From Narthecium ossifragum (taxonomy: Eukaryota; Streptophyta; Magnoliopsida; Dioscoreales; Nartheciaceae), in assembly GCA_963920575.1 (NCBI GenBank), contig OY986963.1, positions 7,168,896 to 7,232,895 of the forward strand: a DNA stretch of 64,000 nt. The letters run 5' to 3'. Shown here piece by piece: positions 42,685-54,032 of the stretch. The notes below the pieces were generated by a model. It saw nothing but the letters and a program-made list of their open reading frames with translations. It was not told where the DNA came from and did not search any database. Both the position numbers and the translations under genes were made by a program. Within the stretch, counting starts at the first letter, position 1. The number at the start of each line of letters is the position of its first letter.

Positions 42685-44923
42685 GTGAGCCACATACTGA
42701 AGCGAGCCAAATTGGTTTACCTTATTTGGGTAAGGAATTTGATACAGAAGAAGATGCTAGAGTTTTCTATAACAACTATGGAAAGGATAAGGGTTTTGGT
42801 ACAATCAAAGGACAATCATACAAGTCTGTGAAGAAAGCAATGGTGACATCACGTTCATTTTGTTGTTCTCATGGAGGGAATCCAAAGCCAATCAAAGAAA
42901 AGAATAAAGATGCATTAATTAATGATGAACTAGGCTTCAATACTCCGAGAAAGTCAGGACCAACCATGAAGACTAATTGTAAAGCACACATGAGAGTGAA
43001 GCTAGACAAAAGTGAAAAATGGATTGTTACTAGCTTTGTAGAAGATCACAACCATGAACTTGTCACTCCAACAAAGGTCGGCTATTTTCGATCTCACAGA
43101 TATCTTCCTAAAGAAGTGAAGGAGATGATCATTGTTTTACGCAAGGAAAATGCACCTATGAGACAAATAATTTCTTTGGTGACTGGAGCCCTTGGTGGGA
43201 GAAACAATGCTCCTTTTATTCCAAAGGATGTGAGCAATTTTGCAGGGGAAGCGATGAGAACATTGTTTGGAAATGACATATCTACTACACTGGAGTATTT
43301 TATCCATTTACAGGCCACATATCCATCATTTTTTTATGCAATTGAAGCTGATGAGTTAGGACGTGTGCGCCATATTTTTTGGGTCGACGAAAGATCTAGA
43401 GTTGCATATCAGCAATTTGGGGACGTTATTACATTTGATACAACTTATATGACAAATCGGTATAGTTATGTCGTTTGCGCCATTTGTTGGAGTTAATCAC
43501 CATTGGCAATCTATTCTCTTTGGGTGTGCATTGATTCGAGATGAACAAGCCTCCTCATTTACATGGATATTTAATACATGGCTACAAGCAATGGGAGGAC
43601 GCCATCCTAAAGCAATAATAACGGATCAAGATCCAGCAATGAAGAAGGCAATATCAGAGGTCTTTCCAACATCAAGGCATCGTTTTTGTGAATGGCATAT
43701 TTTAAGGAAGGCTAGAGAAAAAACGGGTTACGTGTATAGAACACATGATCAGTTTAGTAAAGAACTAGAAGAGTGTGTGAATAATGCACTAACAATCAAG
43801 GAATTTGATGCAGATTGGAAGTCTTTAGTCAGCAAATATGATTTGCAAGATCAAGAGCATCTGCAACATCTTTATAACATTCGAGGTGACTGGGTTCCAG
43901 CTTAGTTCAGAGATACATTTTTTGCACACATGTCTACTATACAGCGGAGTGAGTCTATTAATGCTTTAATGGTTGTGTTAACTCTCACAGCTCAATTTTT
44001 TTATTTGTGAAACAATTTGAGAAGGCTTTAGAAAGCCGATATGAAAAAGAAGATCATGAAGATTTCAGGAACTTGCAAGTTCAGCCTTCCTTATGGTCAA
44101 ACCATCCTATTGAGAAACATGCATCTATACTTTATACTAGAAGACTGTTTGAGAAGTTTCAAATGAACCTAAAGGATTCTCTTTCCTATGATGTAGAAGA
44201 ACATAAAGCTGGAGAGTATAGATTTACAAAAATAAACAATCAAAAAATTGTGTACATTATTAAGTTGGATGCTTCAAAAGAAAGAGCTTATTGCAATTGC
44301 AAATTGTTTGAGTCTTCAGGAATTCTTTGCACACATCTGCTTGAAGTCTTCAGAAAATGTAAGATCTACAGCATTCCGTCTTATTATATTTTGAAAAGAT
44401 GGACGAAGAAAGCTAAGGAAGGAGTACAAGTTTTAAGTGGTGATGAGCAAAATGTTCAAGATTTGTCATCATCTAAAAGTCTGCGATACAATAGTCTATG
44501 CCAGAACATTATCAAATTGGCTGGAGAAGGTTCTAAATTTAAAGAATCACATGACTTTGTTTCTCAAATCCTACATAAGAGTTATACATATGTTCTTTCC
44601 ATGAATGAAAGAATCATGTTGCAAAAAAATGTTGTTGAAGTATCTTCTAACAGCAGAAAAAGTTTGGACTTTACTCAAACCAGTGAAATTCAAAGTGGCA
44701 ATGCCAATTTGAACGTTTTCGATCCTCCGAGTTCAAAGTGCAAGGGACGTCCGAAGAAGCAGATTCAAGTCACCGTTAGAGGGAAATAATAGGAAGAGAA
44801 AACACCCTGAAGAGAAGGATACTAATGATGATGATATCATATTAGATAAGTCAAAGAAGAGGACTAGAACTTGCAATAAATGCGGCATTCCAGGTCATGA
44901 TATACGCACATGCAAATCATAGA
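42685..44923 (+). pseudogene. MULE-2 transposase (FAR1 family), broken
   Basis: The sequence opens directly after the LTR, reading GLPYLGKEFDTEEDARVFYNNY, KAHMRVKLDK and FVEDHNHEL (FAR1 domain). The MULE core follows (DVITFDTTYMTNRY, ITDQDPAMKKAI, SRHRFCEWHI), then a SWIM finger (AYCNCKLFESSGILCTHLL) and a final CNKCGIPGHDIRTCK knuckle. Breaks: a frameshift near 43470, a TAG at 43903-43905 (Trp to stop by context) and a second frameshift near 43985; the coding then runs in a third frame to 44789 and shifts again. The N-terminal start exon is missing, presumably displaced by the gypsy insertion. It is distinct from the MULE-1 transposase. Confidence 0.88.
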
Positions 44924-46069
44924 AATGGTAATTTTCTCAACCATTAATCACAAGTGTGGCTTTTTCTTCCCGTTCTTTGAACTTGGAGATTAGTGATTGA
45001 GGTTTGATGTTTTTATTCTTATGCAGATTGTAGTCTCTTCTTCAGGACTATGTTCACCAAGAGGGAAAGATGGGTGACATTAATGGCTATAATGGGCATG
45101 GGAGTGAGAATGGAGTCCAGTGAAAAAGTTGGAGGAAGAACTGCTGATACGAGGAAGAGATCGATCAGGACTTGAGATGGTGTTTTGCTCTCAAAAGCAT
45201 TTTGCACAATCTTGGTTGCAATCTTTTTGGATCTTTTTGGTGATCATGTGGAACCTGCTAGCATTTGTCTGCATAGTAGAGTACATCTCTATCATCCTTG
45301 TTGTTTCGAGTCTGTACATTATAGTCATTTGGCTCAACTCATCAAAAAAAAAAAAAAAAGAGTACATCTCTATCATCCTTTTGTAATTTTGAAGCTGATG
45401 CTTCAAACACTGTTTCTATCTTCTCTTATCAATCTATTTTTCAAAAAAAAAATCATGTTCACCAAGAAAGGAAGTTATATGCAACTGTATTATAAGACAG
45501 AGCAATTTTATTTTGAGGAATACCATCCAATTAAACCAAATGCATAAGAAATTCATGCAGAGGATGCAATATGACCTTAGTACAGGCTTGCAAGGTTTAT
45601 CTGCTGACAAAGGTTAGAAATAATAGGGAAGGACTAAAACCCAAAGCTACTCACCTTGTCACAAGTCCATGTTCACGTACAGAGCACATGCTCTGATCTG
45701 GTTCTTAATATGTTCTTGAATTAGTGCTCTCGTTCTGATCGATTTTGGTTAAAAAGAATTCAATTGATTTTAATGGTTTTGTTACTGTTTTGATAAAGCT
45801 AAAACGTCGAGCAGGTGGTGATCGAGCAGAGGATGTCTCAAGCAATGATGGATCATGGCGGTGCTCTGGTTAATGACAAGGGAGAAAAGGCTCGAGCCGC
45901 CACCCAAATTCTGGTTCCATCGCACCGACGATCACCAGCTACCTTGCAAAGAAGGTTATGGATCAAACTTTCACTGCACGAGCGATCGGAGAGGTCGACC
46001 TCAATAAGTTCGAGCCGTGGGATTTGCCTCGTGAGCTCTTTTTCTCTTACAATTAATCTCTGCTTTCAT
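44924..46069. other. MULE-2 interior, no gene recognised
   Basis: AT-rich DNA. Short frames here are not supported by any family I know. It contains the tiny LINE insertion at 45300. Confidence 0.5.
45300..45359 (+). mobile_element. Sixty-base LINE 3' tip with 22-bp target duplication
   Basis: The insert ends TTTGGCTCAACTCATC plus poly(A), like the LINE 3' ends at 27288 and 16541. AGAGTACATCTC, continuing TATCATCCTT, is repeated on both sides (45278-45299 and 45359-45380, sharing one A with the tail). This is a target-primed insertion truncated to its last 43 bases plus the tail. Confidence 0.85.
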
Positions 46070-46358
46070 CTCAAAACGGCATCTATGCGATGGCATGACG
46101 CTGCTGTGGAGGCCAATGGCTAGAGTTCTTCGCCGTCGCTGTCGTTGGAGCCGGAGAGATAAGAAAGTCGCCTACGAGTACCCTAATGCAAACATTCTAC
46201 TTTCTTATTTTTGTTTTTATTGTAATTTTGGTTTTTAAAACCAGGTGGTTTAAGGGTTTTAAGTTTAATATCATATAACTATATCTCGAGACAAGTATAG
46301 GGTTAAAAACTGAGGTATTTTTTTAGCAAAGAATACTCAATGGTTTCTAGTCCAACTC

Positions 46359-48733
46359 TATATATAATATATATAATATATGACTAAATATGCATATATT
46401 AAGTGTTGTATATATCAAAGATAATATGATCATTTATACATTATTCCCATTCTATTTCTACGTTCATTAGTGCATTTCAAACATATGAAACCATCATTCT
46501 CATTCTCATTCCCATTCCTTATTCAACCACATTACTCAAGATATTCCATTTCTAATCACATTCCATTCCTCCTTCCGTTCTTAACTGGGAACCAAACGTG
46601 GCCTAAAGTTCAAGATATAAAAGAAAACAAGGACAGTGAATAGCATCCGCCAAAAATGTCCGAGCACCAAGATTTTGCCCACTTGCTTAAATGGGCTAGA
46701 GCTTAGTTTCAGCTGTCAATAGACTCAATAACTCCCAAGCTGTTAGCTTCCTTTAGGATCCTATACCCAAAGCCTTGTGTAGTCCATCTAGAATCCGAAT
46801 GATGCTAGCTAATGCCAGTAAACTAATTGCCATAAAAACCATGCAGCAAGTATCCAGGGTCAACTCAGCAATTTATGTTCAGCTCCCCCAACACTGTGAA
46901 TCAAAATCTCGGTCACCACAGGGATATTATGAAAACGATGTTATCAAAATAGCATGTTCCAGCTCATGCTGCAGGGATTGCAGTTGCTAGTCACAGCATC
47001 CATAATCTCCTGGCTTGCCCTGAGGCAACCATAAATTTAAAGAGGATTCATCCTAAAATTCGGACCAAAGGATGTAGCAAATGCAGAACAAAGATAAAGC
47101 TGGCAATATTCGGCGTGATCATGACCAATATTTAGCAGCATGATCCATTTAAGCAGGAGCTGAACTTACTCAGATTTTCTTTCCAAGTTTTCACATTTCA
47201 CAATGCTACATCTAAAAAATGACCTGAAATGGGCACCACATGGAGAGATATAGAGGGGAAGACCAAACCATGTTCGCAGCTGCAGCTGACCACCAATTCC
47301 ACAAAAGCACTTGCAGAAGCACCAATGATGAAGCATAGGCCATCCCCTCGTGTCAAACAAGAACGAAAAATAAAATCAAAAGGGAGAAGAAATGCAAAAT
47401 CCAAGACAATGTTCATAAACTTCACCAAATCGACAAAATCAAGATTCACCAGCAAAAACAAACATATTGCCATCAGTCTCACTGACCATCACAAACAACT
47501 TCCCAAAAGCCGGAAAGTGTAACTCAGAAGGCATTATCAGTTTTTAACCCACACATCATAGTTAAAGCAGTTATTCTATACTACCGACGATTACTAATCG
47601 ATTCCTAGTGACTAAAAATGAGGGGAAAAGGCTCAAACAGATAAGCAACCCTTTGACTCTCTAAACAAGACAAAAAGCTTGCTACAACAAGCTTCTATGT
47701 TTTTGTCTGAGTTTCTAGACAAACGCCTCACATAACAAGGTCAGCTACAAAAAATGGACTTAAATGTCCATGAAATTCCCGAGACACTAGCAACCTAACA
47801 GAACATCAAGCCTCCAAATGAAGACCTTTCAATTTTCAGGGTTTTTATTTCCTCCCTGTGCACAAGCAACAAGTCAACTGGAGAGACAATGGCAAAGATA
47901 GTTGCATGACTAAAAAATGCTTTGCCTTTTAATTTCAAACTATTCACTACATCCTCAGACACCAAACAAACCAACGTGGTTATTTTTCTGTCGTAAATAA
48001 ATCATCCATCTTATCCACTAAATTCACTATACACACAAAAATCTGCTTTGAATTACAAATATGAGAACACGGAGCACTAGAAAATGTGCTGTTCAACAAT
48101 ACTAGGATGAAGACTCAATAGTAGGAGAAAAGGATGAAAACTAAAGAAAATTCAGGAAAAAACTCATTAAAGCTGGACCTACGAAAAGTTCAAAGTGAAA
48201 CACAGTCAATAGAGGTGAAACTAGACTCATGGAGTCCCTGGCTATACTTGACGAGATGGAGGTAGAATTTTAGCACAACATACTGCAGTAGCTTGTTATA
48301 TCTATGCAAGAACACTTTCGCTTTCTACTCAAGCATATAGCTATAAATATGTGTATTAAAAAAGTAAAAAACAAATGTAATAACAAAAGTGGTTATATTG
48401 CATGAGCAGATCCATGAACAAGCAAACAAACTTTATCCCCTCAAGCAAATAAACATCAGCAGAACAAAGAAATAAGATAGAAGGTCAAAGGCTCCATAAT
48501 AGTTTTGCACACGGGTGTATGTGGCAAACAACAAGACATCATCTTAAGATACTGCCTTGGTTCGGATTTGAAAGAAGTTCAAATCAAAACAAGTGAATGA
48601 CTACAAGCTGCTAATTACATCTGTCAAATAAAGCCAAGCAGCTACAAAATAAATCAATGTCACTTTAATATACAGATTCCAGAAAATCCAACATTACTCC
48701 CTCATTCACATAGTACAAAAAGTATAATAATGC
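46359..48733. other. Intergenic, 3' of the helicase gene
   Basis: 46440-46605 resembles a MITE: CATTCCCATT repeats end in GGGAACCAAACGTGGCC, a Harbinger-like terminus, but no paired end is clear. From 46620 to 48733 there is no coding signal on either strand. The last part presumably contains the 3' UTR of RH42. Confidence 0.5.
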
Positions 48734-51700
48734 TCAAAGAACAGAGTACCTGCCTGGTTGAGCAGCACCAGGAAGAGATAAAGCCTGTGCTGTGTAATCT
48801 TCTAGCACTCGTTTTACTTCAGCTTTGGCTTTCTTCACAGAAGACTCAGTGGGGCCTTCAATGAAAAGGTAAAGCTTACGTTCACCTGGACCAGTAATTT
48901 TCCCTGTAGGATAATACTGGCCCCTTGTAGTAATTGCAGCTCCAGTCCAGTCTGAAATAGGACCCAGAGTCTCTTTGTGGGTTATCTTCCAGCGTGCATT
49001 TTGTGGGAAATCATTGATTTCCAACTCTGCTTCATAGTGTTCTGGCATCGCATCAGCTTGTATCTTCGCCAAATTCTGCTGCAAATTCATGACAGCTGCA
49101 ACTGCAACTGCTCGAGCAGCATCACTGGTCAGAGTGGCAGCAGGGATTGTACCAGGTACACCAGCTGTACCAGGAAGTGTCACAGCAGGTAAAGTGCCAG
49201 TAGCAATCAGCTGAGCTGGTGTAACAGGAGCAGGTGCTGAAGTCATGGCAACCTTTGCAGCCAATGCAGCAGCTTGGGCAATGGAAGCAGCCTGTGACAT
49301 ATCGCCACCGGCCTTTCGAACACCATCATCTTCAGAGTCAGAATCTGATTTATCGTCCTCAAATCCATATTCCCTAGCTTGGGCTTTCTTGGCAGCTTTC
49401 CTGGCTTCATCTTCCTCTTCATTAAACTTAAAACCACTACCACCATAACCAGTCCCATGAGCATGCTCTGTCCCCTGGTTCACCTTAGCCATAAAGCCAT
49501 CAGCAAGAGCCTTCAGATCATCAGGAACAACTTGTTCAGAAAGTTCCAAAGCCTTCACGAGATCTGGGGCATATCTTGCATCTTCTTCTGAAATGAATGT
49601 GATAGCACAGCCCTTCCGTCCTGCTCGGCCGGTCCTACCAACACGGTGAACATAGTCTTCATAGTGGTTCGGGACATCAAAGTTCACCACCAGCTCAAGC
49701 TCCTTCACATCCAGACCTCTGGCAGCAATACTTGTAGCTATCAAGAGGTTGCAGACGTTGCTCTTAAAATCATGAATGGTTGATTCGCGATCAGTTTGAT
49801 CCTTCGCCCCATGAAGAGAAAGGCAAGGATACCCATGCTTTAGCAAGTCCTTGAATAAGGAATCACATCTATCTTGAGAATGAACAAAAACGAGGATTTT
49901 GCCCTTCTCATACCATTCTCCTAAGAGCTCTAAAAGCCTTAAGAATCTGTCACTTTCCGGTCTGACTTCCACCAACTGAGCGATGTCCTTGTTGACAACA
50001 CTTCTACCCCCAACCTGGATTTCAACAGGCTTATTCAACACCTTGCGTGCTAGTATCTCAACCTGACGGGGGAAGGTAGCCGAGAAGAGCACTGTCTGCC
50101 GGTCTGGCCGTGTATTCTGAACTATCCTAGTGATTTGAGGCTCGAAACCCATGTCAAACATACGATCAGCTTCATCCATAACAAGATAGGTGACTCTGCG
50201 AAGGTTAGAGATTTTCCCACCACTGGTGCAAAGTATATCTATCATTCTGCCAGGAGTACAGACTACAATTTCAGTACCACGCTTCAGATCACTAATCTGC
50301 TGGGCGACACCAGAGCCTCCATAAACTGGAACGCAGTTAACACCCAAAGCCTTCGAAAATTTCCTGATATCACTATGAATTTGCTGGACAAGCTCCCTAG
50401 TAGGAGCCATAATAAGACCAATAGGACCATCCCCAGGCACCACGGGTGGTTGGTCCTTAATATGCCTCAGCATTGGCAACACAAAGGCTAGAGTTTTACC
50501 TGAACCAGTTTTAGCAACGCCAATGCAATCTCGTCCACTCATAATCGTTGGCAGTGCCTGAGCTTGAATAGGCATTGGCTTCTCAAAATTAAGCTTCTTG
50601 ATAGTATCCAACATCTTGCTTGTCAGGCCAGTCTGATTCCATGTTTTAATAGGCTTTGGCACATCCTTCCCATGGATCTTCAATTCAAGTTGTTTTCTAT
50701 ATGTTGCAACCTCCTCAGCCGTCATCCTAGAAACCTCCTTCACTTCAATATAGAAGTTCTTCCTGAATGGTGGATACTGGATTTTTGAGTGATCAACAAT
50801 GGATAGCCTCTCAGCCTTCGTCTTCTTGACCCGTTTTATAAATTCATCATCATCCTCATCTTCAGGTGGGGCTTCGTCATTCTCCAGGTCCCCATATTCA
50901 GATTCTGAGTCCTCACCTGGGATTATCCTACCCATCCAATTCTTTGAAACTTTCTTGTCACCGCCATTACTCAATCCTCTGTTAGAGTCCTTTTCCAGCT
51001 CAGATTTTTTCTCAATGGGTTTGACAAGACTCTCTGAACTATTCAACTTCTCAACTTCTGGCAATACCATAGAGTTCATAAAAGCATCTAGAGGGTCAAT
51101 ATCCTCACCATCTATATTAGCTTCTACCCCATTAGCCAACTCGTCTCCGGTCCTTTCGACTACTTCCATGGAATCATCGTCCACACCATTCAGCTTGGAA
51201 GATTCGCCATTGATTGCCATATCCTTATCAGGCTTTGCAAGGGTGGCTTCCTCATCATCAGACTCCCCTTCCAAGGTCCAATTCTTCCCAGACTTAGGCT
51301 CCTCCTCAGCATTCCCCTGACCCAAGTTCACCCTCTCTTGGTCCTCCTTCTTCCTCTTGAGTTCTTGCCACTCCTGAACCCTCCGCCGCCTCTTATCCAT
51401 CTCCTCATCCAGCTTCCGCTGCTCCTCCTCGAGATCCTCTTCACGGGTCTTGTTCTCATTCCTCTCCACACTCTCTTCTCTGTGCCTCTCCAGCCGGCTG
51501 CTTCTCTCCCGCTCCCTGGAGTCATCCCGCTTGCGCCTCTTACGGTCGTGCTCTCGCCCATCTTCAACCTCCCGGTCTTCATCACGCTCTCGTTCACGCC
51601 GCTTCTCCCTTTGCCGCTCCTTATCCCTCTCCCTTTCCTTTTCCCTTTCTCTCTCCCGCTCCTCCCTCCTCCTCGACCTCTCTCTTTCCTTCTCCTCCCT

Positions 51701-52237
51701 TTCCCTCTCTTTCGCTCTCTCCCTCTCCCTCTCCTCCCTCTCTCTAGCCTTCTCCCGCTCTCTCTCTTCCCGTTCTCTAGCCTTCTCCCTCTCTCTCTCC
51801 TCCCTTTCTTTAGCCTTCTCCCTCTCCTCCCTTTCTTTAGCTCTCTCCTCCTTCTCCGTCTCCTCCCTCTCTCTAGCCTTCTCCCTCTCTTCCCTTTCTT
51901 TAGCCTTCTCCCTCTCTTTTTCCTCCCGCTCTATATCCCTTTCATCCCTCCCTCTAGTTCTCTCCTCCCTATCTCTGGCTTTCTCCTTACTCCTCTCCTT
52001 CTCCCGACCTCTCTCCTTGTCCTTGCTGCCGCGATCTCGACCTCGGTCCCGGTGCTTCTCGCGGTACTTGTCGTCCGAGCTCCGCTCCCGCTCAGACCGC
52101 CGTGTCTCCCGATCCACGGAGTCCCGATCCCGATCCCGCCCCTTGTTGTGCCTCTCCCTATCTCGATCCCCTCGCTTCGACTCATCTTTCTTCTCCCCGT
52201 CCTCACGCCGGGACCGATGCTTCCCCTCCTCCATCAT
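48734..52237 (-). CDS. RH42: DEAD-box ATP-dependent RNA helicase RH42 / Prp5-DDX46 orthologue
   Basis: A single 1167-codon exon matches the usual length of plant RH42. Residues 1 to about 290 are a highly charged Arg/Glu/Lys/Asp tract (RS/RE-like); an acidic segment (about 300-480) contains DPLDAFMNSMVLPE and PEDEDDDEF. The helicase core is complete: Q motif KPMPIQAQALP, AKTGSGKT (near 575), PTRELVQQI, TPGRMID, DEAD (near 687), SATFP (near 717), SIAARGLDV and HRVGRTGRAG (near 862). The C-terminus (about 1070-1150) has the KH-like EAELEINDFPQNARWKITHKE region of the DDX46 family. Prp5/DDX46 remodels U2 snRNP during branch-site recognition; nuclear action is inferred from orthology. No lesion is seen. 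Confidence 0.96.
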   Translation of the reverse strand: MMEEGKHRSRREDGEKKDESKRGDRDRERHNKGRDRDRDSVDRETRRSERERSSDDKYREKHRDRGRDRGSKDKERGREKERSKEKARDREERTRGRDERDIEREEKEREKAKEREEREKAREREETEKEERAKEREEREKAKEREEREREKAREREEREREKAREREERERERAKEREREEKERERSRRREEREREREKERERDKERQREKRRERERDEDREVEDGREHDRKRRKRDDSRERERSSRLERHREESVERNENKTREEDLEEEQRKLDEEMDKRRRRVQEWQELKRKKEDQERVNLGQGNAEEEPKSGKNWTLEGESDDEEATLAKPDKDMAINGESSKLNGVDDDSMEVVERTGDELANGVEANIDGEDIDPLDAFMNSMVLPEVEKLNSSESLVKPIEKKSELEKDSNRGLSNGGDKKVSKNWMGRIIPGEDSESEYGDLENDEAPPEDEDDDEFIKRVKKTKAERLSIVDHSKIQYPPFRKNFYIEVKEVSRMTAEEVATYRKQLELKIHGKDVPKPIKTWNQTGLTSKMLDTIKKLNFEKPMPIQAQALPTIMSGRDCIGVAKTGSGKTLAFVLPMLRHIKDQPPVVPGDGPIGLIMAPTRELVQQIHSDIRKFSKALGVNCVPVYGGSGVAQQISDLKRGTEIVVCTPGRMIDILCTSGGKISNLRRVTYLVMDEADRMFDMGFEPQITRIVQNTRPDRQTVLFSATFPRQVEILARKVLNKPVEIQVGGRSVVNKDIAQLVEVRPESDRFLRLLELLGEWYEKGKILVFVHSQDRCDSLFKDLLKHGYPCLSLHGAKDQTDRESTIHDFKSNVCNLLIATSIAARGLDVKELELVVNFDVPNHYEDYVHRVGRTGRAGRKGCAITFISEEDARYAPDLVKALELSEQVVPDDLKALADGFMAKVNQGTEHAHGTGYGGSGFKFNEEEDEARKAAKKAQAREYGFEDDKSDSDSEDDGVRKAGGDMSQAASIAQAAALAAKVAMTSAPAPVTPAQLIATGTLPAVTLPGTAGVPGTIPAATLTSDAARAVAVAAVMNLQQNLAKIQADAMPEHYEAELEINDFPQNARWKITHKETLGPISDWTGAAITTRGQYYPTGKITGPGERKLYLFIEGPTESSVKKAKAEVKRVLEDYTAQALSLPGAAQPGRYSVL

Positions 52238-52690
52238 ATTACAACCCTAGAAATGGGGTCGATTGCTGAAGTAGACGAGAGATAGAGAAACCCTAGAGAA
52301 GGCTGGTGCCAAGAAAAGAAGCAAAGGTCGGAGGAACTCGGAAGGGATCGATTAACCTGCTATGTTAAGAGGTCTCGCCGCGGGAGACATTCGCAACCGC
52401 GACTCGGGTTGCAATGGAATTAAAACGGCTCCACTTAAGTCCCGTAATATGAGGCCGTAACAAAACCCAACGCTTATAAACTGACGTTTTAGCAACCGAG
52501 TTGGGCTTCGTTATGCTCTTCACGAGACGGCCCAATCCATTTATGGTAGGCATTGTCTCCTATTGACGGTAAAAGTGGGCGGTTGCTTTCAAAATAGTCG
52601 GGTTTGGGTTTGGTAATATCGGATTCGAGATATAAACGGGATCCATTTATGATCCATTAATATACCGGTTGGGTCAGGTTGACTCGCGGG
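52238..52690. other. 5' region of RH42 and element-like flank
   Basis: The stretch next to the start codon is the likely 5' UTR and promoter. A TTGGGCC motif on the minus strand (near 52530) resembles the site II element of housekeeping plant promoters. 52560-52690 has GGGTTTGGGTTTGG and GGGTCAGGTTGAC blocks resembling hAT subterminal DNA. Confidence 0.4.
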
Positions 52691-54032
52691 TCAACCCGTT
52701 TAAACCCCCCCCCCCCCAACACACACCCACCCACCCACCACGCCACCCCCACAGTAGCTGTCACCGGGTTACGCAGCGGATAACTTTTCACAAGTTTAGA
52801 GTTACTTGATGCCGGCACCAAGAACCCTCCGCTCCTTGCTCCACGCCTTGGGCGCTTCTTGCCCACGTCACGACCCGCGCCTTGACGATGTTTGGTGCAG
52901 CAAAGTCCGTCCTTGACCAGCCTTCTCCGCGTCTTCTTCTCCTTCCTGCTCAAAAGCACACCAAGGATGAAGGACCTATGGTTTATGGCAAGGGGATGGT
53001 CGTCTTCCTTTATTGATCCAACGATCTTTACAAGAGAATCCCTCACAACTCTCTCTCCCTCCAAGGTACAAAGATCTCTCAATATGGAACCTCCCAAACC
53101 CTAGATGCCCAACACCTTGCCCCGCCTACTCCTTATATAGAGGAATAGTCATTGGCTTACTCCAACAAGCCACCCCTAAGAAGTGTTACTCAAAGTCCTG
53201 ACTTACATCCTTATCTAGGCTAAGGATAAACACATCACTACGTTTCCAAACATAGCTGGACTCTACCTTGAGCTTGACTTGCTTAAAGATCACCATGACC
53301 ATCACTAGACTCAAAATAGGACTCCTTCCTATTCGTCCGCGCCAACATCAACTTTCCTTATGCCAAACTCCGTATTCCCCGTGTCATCACCTATTTCAAG
53401 TCGAATGCACGCGAGACATTTGAATTTGCTCCGCTGGATCGTCCTCCAAGGCCTATCCGCACCGCCTGGCGCGTCGTCTCCTAGTCTGACTCGGAGTCAC
53501 GCGTCATCTTCAAATTCTTTCGTGCCAAAACCGTTTTTGACCGCGTCATCCGTCTTGGAGCTTCCATCCCAAGTGGAATTAGGTGATTAGGCCGCGTGGC
53601 TTGCTCTCTAGCACTTATCGCATCAGCCTGGGCAAGCCAAGTCCTAGTCCGACTAGGACTCGGCATCTTGAGCGCGTCGCGCACGCGCTGCGAGCGCTCT
53701 CTCGCGTGCTGCACGCGCGCCCATCTCGGTCGCCTTAGCGCGTGTCCCGCTCGCTTGACTTGCTCACGCGCGCGTCTTGCTCCGCTGGGCTTGCGTCGCA
53801 CCGCGTCCTAGCGCGCTGTCTTCCTCCTTGGCCCGGTCCACCGCGCCATGCTCGGAATCCATCGTGTCATCTTTGGGGAAATGTCGTCTAGCCTCCATCA
53901 AGGACTTTTGCTCGTGTGATCATAGTGTTTCCATGCTGCCCATGGCTTAGTGTGCCGCACCGCGCCATGGCCTAGGTCATGGCCCGTGTCAACTCCGTCT
54001 GACGTGCGCCATGGCCCATGTCAGGACTCAAG

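Larger units (their letters stand above)
36780..46358. mobile_element. Second MULE (MULE-2), 9.6 kb, with nested insertions
   Basis: Terminal inverted repeats of about 300 bp start GAGTTGGACTAGA: left 36780 to about 37100, right about 46070 to 46358. They share CTCGAGACAAG, GGTTTAAGGG and CATTAGGGTACTCGTAGG blocks. TA-rich flanks on both sides prevent a clean 9-bp target-site call. Inside are a FAR1-type transposase pseudogene (42685-44923), a gypsy remnant ending in an LTR (to 42684), a hAT element within that remnant, and a tiny LINE insertion. Removing them leaves an element of about 4 kb. Confidence 0.85.

Noticed and set aside
51338..52285. Long plus-strand open frame of Leu/Pro-rich protein
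   Set aside because: It is antisense to the Arg/Glu-rich N-terminus of RH42. The purine-rich coding strand automatically leaves open frames opposite.
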